The notes under the pieces are model-generated. The model searched no databases and was not told where the DNA came from. It worked only from the letters and a program-made list of their open reading frames with translations. This document shows, piece after piece, positions 7,526-15,108 of a stretch of 30,286 nucleotides of DNA. Position numbers and translations under genes: made by a program. The first letter of the stretch is position 1; every line of letters starts with the position of its first letter. The stretch is from CBFGRV01 sp965651265 (GTDB taxonomy: Bacteria > Bacteroidota > Rhodothermia > Rhodothermales > VXPQ01): the NCBI GenBank assembly GCA_965651265.1, contig CBFGRV010000037.1, forward strand, positions 1-30,286, given 5' to 3'.

Positions 7526-9514
7526 ATGCGTGCATCCCGGATCATATCGGCATTTCTGGGCCTGGCGTTTGCGCTGACCGGATCGGCGCACGGGCAGGAT
7601 ATACTTCCCGCGACGGAGTATGTGGATTGGTCGGCGCAGGCGCGTCCGGCTGAAGTCGCGCCGGGTGGGCGCTTCGAGGTCTTGATCGATGCGGAGATTG
7701 AGCGCGGATGGAAGATGTACGCGCTGGACTCTCCGCGTCCGAGCTTTGCCGTCGCGTTTACGTGGGAGGATCTGCCGGAGGGAATTTCCTTTGCCGGCGA
7801 CATGAGGCAGACTCCGCCGATTTCCGCCTTCGATCCCTACTTCGAAACGAACGTCACCTACTTCCAGGATGCCGCGCAATTCGCGGCGCCCTTCGAGATC
7901 AGTTCCACGGCGGAACAAGGTGAGCATCGAATCATCGGGACCGCGCGATTCATGATCTGCAACGCGGATCTGTGTTTGCCGCCGACGCCGGTGAAGCTTG
8001 CCGCAACGATCGTGGTGGATCCCAACGCGGTCGTGTCGACGGAACGGTTCACGGACGGCCGCGGTGCGCTCACGACGCCGATCGATCCACTCAATCCGCG
8101 CGATGACGAGTCATCGGCGGGCGACGTACCATTCATGGGCGCCACGGCCGATCTGGATCTGGCGCGCTCCGGCGGTGTCTGGGCGTTCATCCTCCTCGCT
8201 ATGGGGGCAGGCCTTGCGGCCCTGCTGACACCCTGCGTGTTCCCCATGATTCCGCTCACCGTCTCCTACTTCACGAAGCACTCGGAATCGCGATCGGAGT
8301 CCGTTCGGATGGCGGGCGTGTATGGCGCCTCCATCATCGTCACCTTTACGGCGATTGGTGTACTCACCGCGATATTCGTCGGCGCAGCCGGCGCACAGAC
8401 GATCGCAGCGAATCCATGGATTAACCTTTTCATCGGCGCGGTCTTCGTAATCTTCGCCCTATCGCTGCTGGGATTGTTCGATCTGCGCCTGCCGAACGGC
8501 CTCCTCAACTACTTCAATCGTCAGAGCAGCGAGCGGAGCGGGTACCTCGGAGTGTTGTTCATGGGACTCACGCTTACGCTCGTCTCCTTCTCGTGTACGG
8601 CTCCGTTCGTTGGAGGGCTGCTTGCGGCCACGGCAAGCAACGAGTGGGCGTACCCCGTCGCCGGAATGGTGGTCTTTAGTGCCACGTTCTCGCTGCCGTT
8701 CATCTTCTTTGCCCTGTTCCCCAACACACTGAACCGCCTTCCGAAGTCCGGTTCGTGGATGAACACAGGGAAGGTGGTTCTCGGGTTCGTCGAGCTGGCT
8801 GCGGCGTTGAAGTTTCTGTCTAATGCAGATCTCATCTGGGGATGGGGGCTGATTTCGCGCCCGCTGGCCATCGCGATCTCCGTCGTGATCTTCGGCATGG
8901 CAGGCTTCTACCTGATCGGCAAGTTGCGTCTTCGCCACGAACCCGTCGTCGAGTCCATAGGCGTTGTCCGGCTGCTCTGTGCCGTCGGCTTTCTGGGCCT
9001 ATCCCTTTACATGATTCCGGGCCTATTCGGCGCGCCTCTCAACGCCCTGGATGCCTATCTCCCTCCGAGGCAGGCGACGGATGTGAGCTTGTTGGCGACC
9101 TTGTCCACGGAGTCCGGCGACAATAGCCTGGATCTTCCCTGGCACGATGACATTGAGAGTGCCCTCGCGCAGGGACGAGTCGAGAGTCGACCCGTGTTCA
9201 TCGATTTTACCGGCTACACCTGCACGAACTGTCGACAGATGGAGGCGAATGTATTCCCTCGTGTTGCCGATCGGCTCAGGAACGAGTTCGTGCTACTCAG
9301 GCTGTACACGGATGCACAGGAGACGGGGCCCGAGCTCCAGCGATACCAACTGCGTCTGACCGGGACCGTGGCGCTTCCAACGTATGCGGTGGTGGATCCG
9401 CACAGTGGCTCGATGTTGGCCCGCAGGACGGGGATGGCCACCGTGGAGGAATTCTCGTTGTTTCTTTCGAGCGGATCGGAGAGTTTCCGGCGGGATGCAC
9501 TTGCGCTCCGCTAG
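7526..9514 (+). CDS. DsbD-like thiol:disulfide interchange protein
   Basis: An inner-membrane reductase that passes electrons from cytoplasmic thioredoxin to extracytoplasmic thiols. From the ATG at 7526 (662 aa) there is a signal peptide (residues 1 to about 24, ending SAHGQ). An N-terminal DsbD-alpha-like domain follows, with Cys145 and Cys150 in CNADLC. About eight membrane helices (residues 215-500) carry the redox cysteines Cys237 (TPCVFPMIPLTVSYF) and Cys357 (SFSCTAPFVGG). A C-terminal thioredoxin domain has the C566-T-N-C569 motif (FIDFTGYTCTNCRQME) and a cis-Pro region (TVALPTYAV). All six cysteines of a complete DsbD are therefore present. The frame opens at 7379, overlapping the rplI stop, but the signal peptide argues for 7526. 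A likely partner is the TlpA-like protein at 14475. Confidence 0.93.
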   Translation: MRASRIISAFLGLAFALTGSAHGQDILPATEYVDWSAQARPAEVAPGGRFEVLIDAEIERGWKMYALDSPRPSFAVAFTWEDLPEGISFAGDMRQTPPISAFDPYFETNVTYFQDAAQFAAPFEISSTAEQGEHRIIGTARFMICNADLCLPPTPVKLAATIVVDPNAVVSTERFTDGRGALTTPIDPLNPRDDESSAGDVPFMGATADLDLARSGGVWAFILLAMGAGLAALLTPCVFPMIPLTVSYFTKHSESRSESVRMAGVYGASIIVTFTAIGVLTAIFVGAAGAQTIAANPWINLFIGAVFVIFALSLLGLFDLRLPNGLLNYFNRQSSERSGYLGVLFMGLTLTLVSFSCTAPFVGGLLAATASNEWAYPVAGMVVFSATFSLPFIFFALFPNTLNRLPKSGSWMNTGKVVLGFVELAAALKFLSNADLIWGWGLISRPLAIAISVVIFGMAGFYLIGKLRLRHEPVVESIGVVRLLCAVGFLGLSLYMIPGLFGAPLNALDAYLPPRQATDVSLLATLSTESGDNSLDLPWHDDIESALAQGRVESRPVFIDFTGYTCTNCRQMEANVFPRVADRLRNEFVLLRLYTDAQETGPELQRYQLRLTGTVALPTYAVVDPHSGSMLARRTGMATVEEFSLFLSSGSESFRRDALALR

Positions 9515-9583
9515 ATGGCGCTACGTGTGTTCAACGACGCGACGGCAGGTAACCTCATCCGCGGGCAATCCCGGCCGGGGAGA

Positions 9584-10060
9584 TTATGACCTTTCCGCCG
9601 CCCCCTGATCGGCGACCGGCATAACGAGCGTGGGTCTCGTTGCTCGCTTCAAAACCTCGCCAGCGGTACTTCCAACAAATAGCTGTTCCAGTCTCCCGTG
9701 GCGCCGCTTGCCGATGATGATGAGGTCGGCTTCGTGTTCGTCGGCGTCTTCAATAATGACCTCGGCCGGGTTTCCCTTGCGGATCGCGGCGTGCACGGGG
9801 ATTGAGAAGCGTTCATCCAGAAAGGCTGTGAACGCATTCCTTTCGGCTTTCTCGAGGCTGACTTCCAACTCCGGATCGTAGAGCGAGTACGGCGCAAATC
9901 CTCCAAGCCCCGTCATCGGGTCGATCGGGGCCACCGCGGACGGCGCCGGTGAGATCACATGCAGCACGAACACGTCTGCCTTCAGAAGGCCGGCCAAATG
10001 TTGAATCTCACCGGTCACCGACGGCGGTTCAGACAGGTTGGTTGCGAAGAGAATTCGCAT
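9584..10060 (-). CDS. Universal stress protein (UspA family)
   Basis: A 158-aa cytoplasmic Usp-domain protein; such proteins are usually induced by starvation or stress. The fold is recognisable from MRILFATNLSEPP, VFVLHVISP, ADLIIIGKRRHGRLEQLFVGSTAGEVLKRATRPTLVMP. The nucleotide loop, normally G-x2-G-x9-G-S/T, reads G-K-R-R-x9-G-S: the second Gly is replaced by Arg, so ATP binding is uncertain. It converges with dsbD (69-nt gap) and is followed upstream, on the same strand, by the small lipoprotein gene 12 nt away, suggesting a two-gene unit with the lipoprotein first. Confidence 0.9.
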   Translation of the reverse strand: MRILFATNLSEPPSVTGEIQHLAGLLKADVFVLHVISPAPSAVAPIDPMTGLGGFAPYSLYDPELEVSLEKAERNAFTAFLDERFSIPVHAAIRKGNPAEVIIEDADEHEADLIIIGKRRHGRLEQLFVGSTAGEVLKRATRPTLVMPVADQGAAERS

Positions 10061-10072
10061 CGAGAAGGCAGG

Positions 10073-10477
10073 CTACGCGCCTGTCTTCTCTCGGAAGCGC
10101 CGGCGCGCGTCCTCGATATCCGAAACCAGATCGTCCAGGCCTGACTCGATGTCTGACCGGACCTGATCGATGTCTATCTCCATGTCTGGATCCAATGCAT
10201 CGATCTCCTGCTGGAGGGAATCGCGGCGCTCGCGCAGCTCGGATAGCGTCGAATCGTACTCCTCCTGCAAGTCCGCGCCTATTTCTTGCGCCTGGGCTTC
10301 CAACGAATCGAGGCCTACATCGACATCGGCGAGCGTATTTTCAAACTCCATCCGCCAATCATCCATCATGGCCTGCAGAGTGTCCACCTCCTGCTCGGCG
10401 GCTTGCTGCTGGGCGGGCTCACATGCCGCAAGCACCAGCAAAGGGACGATGGTGAGAACAATAGCTAATCGTTTCAT
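10073..10477 (-). CDS. Small coiled-coil lipoprotein, unknown function
   Basis: A 134-aa protein with a lipoprotein signal peptide: positive MKR, a hydrophobic stretch, then lipobox LAAC with Cys19 as the likely lipidated residue. The mature part is very acidic and heptad-like (for example LQEEYDSTLSELRERRDSLQQEIDAL), predicted as one or two long coiled coils without any domain I recognise. It is transcribed with the usp gene and divergently from dinB across a 222-nt gap. A periplasmic or outer-membrane-anchored structural or stress role is possible, but not shown. Confidence 0.8.
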   Translation of the reverse strand: MKRLAIVLTIVPLLVLAACEPAQQQAAEQEVDTLQAMMDDWRMEFENTLADVDVGLDSLEAQAQEIGADLQEEYDSTLSELRERRDSLQQEIDALDPDMEIDIDQVRSDIESGLDDLVSDIEDARRRFREKTGA

Positions 10478-10692
10478 CGTTGTTATCGCTAAATTCAGTG
10501 GTGGTTTTCGGTGTGGATTGTTCCAAGTGCGGACAAATAAGACAATCTTTTTCTGCAGTTCCGACGGTAGTTAGTGAAGTATGTGTAACGCCTGTGGACG
10601 GACTAACTTGTGGCCGGAACGTTGCATGATGGTGGGGGGCGAAACCGACGCAGGGATGCGCTCCGTCGCCTGTCGCCTTCGATACAAGTAGT

Positions 10693-10726
10693 CATATCTA
10701 TGCGCAAAATTGTGCACATAGATATG
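10693..10726 (+). promoter_or_regulatory. 34-nt palindrome over the dinB start codon
   Basis: Arms CATATCTATG (10693-10702) and CATAGATATG (10717-10726) are perfect reverse complements. Three further inner pairs (704-706 with 713-715) and two central A-T pairs give 15 of 17 possible pairs. The dinB ATG (10700-10702) lies in the left arm. In RNA this is a stem that would hide the start codon; in DNA it is an operator-like dyad. The right arm uses ATA for Ile, which looks rare in this GC-rich coding sequence. Confidence 0.6.
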
Positions 10727-11770
10727 GACGCATTCTTTGCCTCCGTTGAGCAGCGGGACCAACCCGAACTACGGGGCAGACCCGTTGCTGTCGGGGGGTC
10801 GGGGCGGAGGGGCGTCGTGGCTGCCGCAAGCTATGAGGCGCGGGTCTATGGGGTGCGATCCGCCATGCCGTCGGCCAGGGCGCGTCGCCTGTGCCCGGAG
10901 CTCATCTTCGTGAAACCCCGGTTCGAGGTGTACCAGGCGGTGTCGCGTCAGATACGCGAGATCTTCGCGCGATATACCCCGATTATCGAGCCCCTGTCGC
11001 TGGATGAGGCGTACCTCGACCTGACCGATTCCACCGAGGCCGCAGACTCGGCCGTCGAGGCGGCACGTCGCATCAAGGAGGACATTCGCCGCTCGACAGG
11101 ACTGACGGCCTCCGCCGGGGTGTCTTACAACAAGTTTCTGGCGAAGATGGCCTCTGACGCCGATAAGCCGGATGGTCTTTTCGAAATTACGCCTGAGCGC
11201 GCCGAGGCCTTTCTGGCGGGACTTCCCATCGAGGCGTTTCACGGCGTCGGTCCGTCCACGGCCACGCGCATGAAAGACCTCGGCATCTACACGGGGGCCG
11301 ATCTGCGAGCGCGCACCGAGGAGGAACTCGTACTGCGCTTCGGCAAGATGGGGCGCTTCTTCTATCGCATAGTTCGGGGCGAGGATCATCGCCCCGTGAA
11401 ACCGGAGCGAGTTCGGAAATCGGTCGGGGCCGAGCGCACGTTTCCACAGGACCTGGTGCGCATCGACGAGATGGAGTCGCGCCTGGCCGAGATCGCCGAG
11501 AACCTCGGTTCACGGCTAACCCGGGCCGGTGTCGTTGGCCGTACGCTGACGCTCAAGATCAAGTACACCGACTTCAGCGTTACCACTCGCAGCACGACGC
11601 TTCATCAGGATCTCCAGCATTCTATCGATATCACGAACACGGCATGCCGACTACTTCGCCAATCACCTCCAGAGCGCCCGGTTCGCCTGCTCGGAATAAG
11701 CATTTCGAATTTGCATCGCGGCGCGCGGGGTGGGGGCGGCGAACAACTCAGGCTGACGCTCACCCCATGA
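10700..11770 (+). CDS. dinB: DNA polymerase IV (Y-family)
   Basis: An error-prone translesion polymerase. From the ATG at 10700 the product is 356 aa, normal for DinB. The catalytic metal ligands are seen as D8 in HIDMDAFFASVE and D102-E103 in PLSLDEAYLDLT. GVSYNKFLAKMASDADKPDG and the HhH region FHGVGPSTATRMKDLGI follow, then the little-finger domain (about residues 235-340). The C-terminus (GGGEQLRLTLTP) has at best a degenerate clamp-binding motif. The frame extends up to 10610, but homology begins at MRKIVHID. No Shine-Dalgarno is visible; instead a large palindrome covers the start. No recognisable LexA box was found upstream. The stop overlaps the next gene's start (ATGA at 11767). Confidence 0.95.
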   Translation: MRKIVHIDMDAFFASVEQRDQPELRGRPVAVGGSGRRGVVAAASYEARVYGVRSAMPSARARRLCPELIFVKPRFEVYQAVSRQIREIFARYTPIIEPLSLDEAYLDLTDSTEAADSAVEAARRIKEDIRRSTGLTASAGVSYNKFLAKMASDADKPDGLFEITPERAEAFLAGLPIEAFHGVGPSTATRMKDLGIYTGADLRARTEEELVLRFGKMGRFFYRIVRGEDHRPVKPERVRKSVGAERTFPQDLVRIDEMESRLAEIAENLGSRLTRAGVVGRTLTLKIKYTDFSVTTRSTTLHQDLQHSIDITNTACRLLRQSPPERPVRLLGISISNLHRGARGGGGEQLRLTLTP

Positions 11771-13503
11771 TGGATCAGAAAGCTAGGCGGACGCTGCCCC
11801 TTGGTCGGCTGAGGCATCTTGGGATTCTGCTACTAGTGGCCGCCGTGGCGGCGGCCTGCTCCCGCACGGAGGCGACGCTCCATCAACCCGATATGTTGCC
11901 GGCGGCATCGGCGGACAGACCTCCATCCGAAACCCCGGAGCCGCCGCCCATTCAGGCCGGCATCGCACCGCCACCGGGACCGTATGCGCCGGGATTCGAC
12001 GCCATCCACTATGACGTAGCGCTCACATTTCCCGACACGAGCTCCTACGTTCGGGGCCGTGCACAGGCCACCATCGAGCGCGCCCCGGATGCGCCGGACA
12101 GCCTCTCGCTCGATTTCTCCGGTCTGGCTGTGGAAGCTGTGGAATTCGACGGCGAGCCGGTGGCGTTTCGATTCGCCTCGGGAAAACTATGGATCCCCGT
12201 TGCAGAGCGAGCCGGCGAACGATTCGAGGTGAGCGTCTCGTATGGCGGCCATCCGGATGATGGGTTGATCATTGGACGAAATCGACACGGAAGCCCGACG
12301 GCTTTCGCCGACAACTGGCCGAATCGCGCGCGCTTCTGGTTCCCCTCCATCGACCATCCCAGCGACAAGGCGAGCGTCACGTTCACCGTCGAACTTCCGG
12401 CAGGCGACGAGCGGTCCGTCATCAGCAATGGCCGGCTCGATCCGGCGTCGGCGGACGGCACCTGGATCTGGAGCACCGACATCCCGATTCCGACCTACAC
12501 GATGGTCGTCGGCGTAGCGGACTTCGTGGTGGACACGGTGGGCTCCGCCTGTTCGCCGGCCGGCTGCGTGGAAGTGACAACCTGGCTGTATCCGCAGGAC
12601 CGTTCCCAGGCGTCCCCTTCGTTCGCTCGAGCGGCCGACATGGTCACTTTCTATGACAGCCTGATCGCGCCCTTCCCCTATGAGAAGCTCGCGCACGTGC
12701 AGTCGTCTACGCGATTCGGCGGCATGGAGAACGTATCTGCCATTTTCTATTCCGATGAGGCCTTGTCGCGCGGCATCGACATGGAATCGACCGTCGCACA
12801 CGAAACGGCTCATCAGTGGTTCGGTGATGCCGTGACCGAGGCGGACTGGCACCACCTCTGGCTCTCCGAGGGCTTCGCGACGTACTTCGGTGCCCTCTTC
12901 TTCGAAATTGCCGATGGGGTCGAGCGCTTCGCCGAGATGATGGAAGAATCCCGCACCCAGTATATCCAGTCGTCGGCGCCGCAGAAACCGATCATCGATC
13001 CGAACGAGTCGAACCTTTTTCGCCTCCTCAATGCCAACAATTATCAGAAGGGCGGATGGGTGCTGCACATGCTTCGCAGGCAGCTCGGTGACGAGGCCTT
13101 CTTCCGCGGCATCCGCAGCTACTACAGGGAGTTCGAGCACGAAACCGCACTCACGGAGGATCTTCAACGTCATCTGGAGGAATCATCTGGGGTCGACCTC
13201 GATGCCTTCTTCCGACAGTGGCTCTTCGAACCCGGTCATCCAGTGTTGCGGCTCGAGTGGACGAGTGATGGCGAAGTGCTGGAGGGGACGGTCCACCAGA
13301 CCCAGGATCCGACCTGGCCCACCTTCGCATTCCCGCTCACGCTGGAGATCGGGACGGGCGGCGCCACGCGGCGCGAAGTCGTCGACGTCCATCAGCGTGA
13401 GCAGGCATTTCGGTTGGATGTCGGCGGGCGGGTCACCTCTGTTGTGGTCGATCCCGATGGCGATCTGTTGAAAGAAGTTGTCTCCGTCGAGGAAAGGCGC
13501 TGA
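11767..13503 (+). CDS. M1 family metallopeptidase, lipoprotein
   Basis: A zinc aminopeptidase of the M1 (gluzincin) family, probably anchored outside the cytoplasm. From the ATG at 11767 the protein has 578 aa. A lipoprotein signal ends at Cys31 (VAAVAAAC), then a Pro-rich linker and the N-terminal beta saddle. The catalytic domain has G318-G-M-E-N322, the aminopeptidase exopeptidase motif, and H345-E-T-A-H349 with the third zinc ligand E368, exactly 18 residues after H349. A conserved catalytic Tyr would be expected downstream, possibly within LLNANNYQKGGWVLHMLR. It starts in an ATGA overlap with dinB, so translation is probably coupled; a second ATG at 11770 is equally possible. The frame is open up to 11644 inside dinB, which I reject. 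Confidence 0.94.
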   Translation: MMDQKARRTLPLGRLRHLGILLLVAAVAAACSRTEATLHQPDMLPAASADRPPSETPEPPPIQAGIAPPPGPYAPGFDAIHYDVALTFPDTSSYVRGRAQATIERAPDAPDSLSLDFSGLAVEAVEFDGEPVAFRFASGKLWIPVAERAGERFEVSVSYGGHPDDGLIIGRNRHGSPTAFADNWPNRARFWFPSIDHPSDKASVTFTVELPAGDERSVISNGRLDPASADGTWIWSTDIPIPTYTMVVGVADFVVDTVGSACSPAGCVEVTTWLYPQDRSQASPSFARAADMVTFYDSLIAPFPYEKLAHVQSSTRFGGMENVSAIFYSDEALSRGIDMESTVAHETAHQWFGDAVTEADWHHLWLSEGFATYFGALFFEIADGVERFAEMMEESRTQYIQSSAPQKPIIDPNESNLFRLLNANNYQKGGWVLHMLRRQLGDEAFFRGIRSYYREFEHETALTEDLQRHLEESSGVDLDAFFRQWLFEPGHPVLRLEWTSDGEVLEGTVHQTQDPTWPTFAFPLTLEIGTGGATRREVVDVHQREQAFRLDVGGRVTSVVVDPDGDLLKEVVSVEERR

Positions 13504-13529
13504 GGATACACCAAATCGATCTCAGGGCC

Positions 13530-13961
13530 ATGCTTCACCGCGACTTCCTCATCCGCCAGATTCAACAGGCCGTCCAAGTACTCATGCTGGCCCTGGCTCG
13601 CGTTTTGAAACTCAAAGATGAGGAGCGATACGAGCAGGCGATCGAAGAAGTGAAGCTGATTTTTGGAGAGCTAGACTTCTCACCACGGCCTGTGGGTGAG
13701 CTCACGGCGCAGGAGCTGGTGGACTTGTGCACGACTCCGCAAGGATTTCAGGTCGAACTGGCGTTGAGCATCGCCGATCTGCTCCGCGAGGAGGGCGACG
13801 CGCTTCGGCACCTCGAGCGCAATGCGTTGGCCTGCGCCAGCGAGGCGAAGGCGTTGGCGCTCTACAAGACGGCCCTCCGAATGGAAGGCGCCGCAATGCC
13901 TCTGGACATCCAAACGAGAATGAGCAGTCTGGAGGAAAATTTGAGGACGCACTGCCAATAG
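13530..13961 (+). CDS. DUF6483-like small helical protein
   Basis: A 143-aa, mostly alpha-helical soluble protein without signal peptide. The start MLHRDFLIRQIQQAVQVLMLALARVLKLKDEERYEQAIEEV, then LSIADLLREEGDALRHLERNALACASEAKALALYKTAL, resembles DUF6483 proteins, which have TPR-like helical hairpins. This is a recollection of the family pattern, not a search result. It follows the M1 peptidase by 26 nt on the same strand and may be transcribed with it. Function unknown; a scaffold or adaptor role would fit the fold. Confidence 0.75.
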   Translation: MLHRDFLIRQIQQAVQVLMLALARVLKLKDEERYEQAIEEVKLIFGELDFSPRPVGELTAQELVDLCTTPQGFQVELALSIADLLREEGDALRHLERNALACASEAKALALYKTALRMEGAAMPLDIQTRMSSLEENLRTHCQ

Positions 13962-14021
13962 CGTTGCATGTAATATTCTGGGATGCTTTCCGTCCGCACG
14001 TGCCGCACACGGCATCCCATC

Positions 14022-14048
14022 TTGAATTTGTGATCGATTTTGTACTTA
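14022..14048 (+). promoter_or_regulatory. Candidate promoter of the cold-shock gene
   Basis: TTGAAT (14022-14027) and TACTTA (14043-14048), 15 nt apart, form a plausible but short-spaced -35/-10 pair. TTG-N18-TAcTTATc also partly fits the Bacteroidota -33/-7 pattern. It would give a leader of roughly 125 nt, the kind of long 5' UTR that cold-shock mRNAs use for temperature-dependent folding. Confidence 0.3.
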
Positions 14049-14180
14049 TCTTGGAGGGTTAACAGTTAAGGTCACTCGGGATGGGGCGTTTTCGGAGAGG
14101 ACGTGGACCGATTCGTTGGTCGGCGTTGTCGGTCGGAGGACGTTTCTTCCTCGGTGAGGCAATCAAAAAAGGTACAGGTT

Positions 14181-14405
14181 ATGCCCCGTGGAAAAGTCAA
14201 ATGGTTCAGTGTAGAGAAAGGCTTCGGCTTCATTGAACCCTCCGATGGAAGCAAGGACGTTTTCGTCCATCGCAACAATGTGTCAGGTCTCGGGTGGGAC
14301 GAAGGATTGCGCGATGGGGAAGAAGTCGAGTTTGAAGTCGAACGGACGCCGAAAGGATTGAGCGCTACGAATGTGGAGCGCGTGAGCGGCGGCGGGATGC
14401 TCTAG
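14181..14405 (+). CDS. Cold-shock protein (CspA family)
   Basis: A 74-aa single cold-shock domain that binds single-stranded RNA or DNA as a chaperone. The nucleic-acid motifs are clear: RNP1 as KGFGFIEP and RNP2 as DVFVHRN, within MPRGKVKWFSVEKGFGFIEPSDGSKDVFVHRNNV. The start is the ATG at 14181, preceded by AGGTACAGG. The frame runs further up to 14103, but the additional residues are not family-like. It has its own upstream region (219 nt) and a strong terminator 24 nt after the stop, so it is probably monocistronic. Confidence 0.96.
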   Translation: MPRGKVKWFSVEKGFGFIEPSDGSKDVFVHRNNVSGLGWDEGLRDGEEVEFEVERTPKGLSATNVERVSGGGML

Positions 14406-14429
14406 GGAACATCCCTCCAGTACGGCATC

Positions 14430-14461
14430 GAAAGGCCTGATCGCACACGATCGGGCCTTTC
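14430..14461 (+). terminator. Intrinsic terminator of the cold-shock gene
   Basis: Arms GAAAGGCCTGATCG (14430-14443) and CGATCGGGCCTTTC (14448-14461) form a 14-bp stem with one G-U pair and a CACA loop. The sequence continues CTGTTTAAA. It ends 13 nt before the next gene. Confidence 0.85.
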
Positions 14462-14474
14462 CTGTTTAAAGACC

Positions 14475-15077
14475 ATGCGACATCGCTTCTACACACTACC
14501 AATTATTCACCGTCAGGGCCTGCCGAGTAGCAAACGAAGATGGACGGCCTTACTTCTGGGTGCCGGCCTTGTGGTTGCGGGAGTTCTGCCGGGAGCCGTC
14601 TTTGGTCAGAGTCAACTTTCTCTGCCGCCTGCGGTCGTGGCGGATACGAGTTATGGAAGCGTCGATCTCGACCTTCCCGTTCTCAGGTTGGATGGGAGTC
14701 TGACGACGCTCGAACAGTATGCAGGCCAGGTGCTCTTCATCAATTTCTGGGCGACCTGGTGCGCACCCTGTCGCGCGGAGCTGCCCAGCATCGAGGCGCT
14801 CGCACAGCGCCTGAAAGACGAGAACGTCGCCGTATTGATGATTTCCGTCGATCAAGATCCGGCCGAAGTGAGGGAATTTCTCGAGGAGCGCGGGGTCAAC
14901 GGCACCGTGTACATCCGACACTGGGGCGCGGGCGAAAGTCCCTTCCGTCGGGCCGCCATCCCAACGACCTATGTCGTCTCGAAAGAGGGCGAGATCACCT
15001 ACCGGCACACCGGCGCCACGAATTGGAATACGTTGGAGTTCGCGGACTATTTGCGTGGGCTGGCCGCGCCTAGATAG
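14475..15077 (+). CDS. TlpA-like thioredoxin-fold protein
   Basis: A 200-aa extracytoplasmic thiol-disulfide oxidoreductase of the TlpA/ResA type. An N-terminal membrane or signal segment (about residues 22-44, ALLLGAGLVVAGVLPGAVFG) precedes an AhpC/TSA-Redoxin thioredoxin domain. The active site is W-C96-A-P-C99 in FINFWATWCAPCRAELPSIEALA. A cis-Pro is present in AAIPTTYVVSKEGEI. Such proteins reduce cytochrome c apoproteins or other exported thiols. The DsbD-like protein at 7526 is a plausible electron donor and the cytochrome c protein at 20684 a plausible client; both links are inference. The unrelated DUF2156 gene follows 31 nt later. Confidence 0.92.
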   Translation: MRHRFYTLPIIHRQGLPSSKRRWTALLLGAGLVVAGVLPGAVFGQSQLSLPPAVVADTSYGSVDLDLPVLRLDGSLTTLEQYAGQVLFINFWATWCAPCRAELPSIEALAQRLKDENVAVLMISVDQDPAEVREFLEERGVNGTVYIRHWGAGESPFRRAAIPTTYVVSKEGEITYRHTGATNWNTLEFADYLRGLAAPR

Positions 15078-15108
15078 GCGGGCGAGCATCCCTGGCCGAA
15101 TCGAAAAG

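Noticed and set aside
9515..9583. Bidirectional terminator between dsbD and usp
   Set aside because: Only an imperfect dyad around CCCGGCCGGG is visible, with mismatched flanks and no T-run; support is too weak to list.
10478..10699. LexA (SOS) box before dinB
   Set aside because: No GAAC-N4-GTTC or CTGT-N8-ACAG type site was found; GGAACGTTGC near 10616 lacks the second half. The start-codon palindrome is reported instead.
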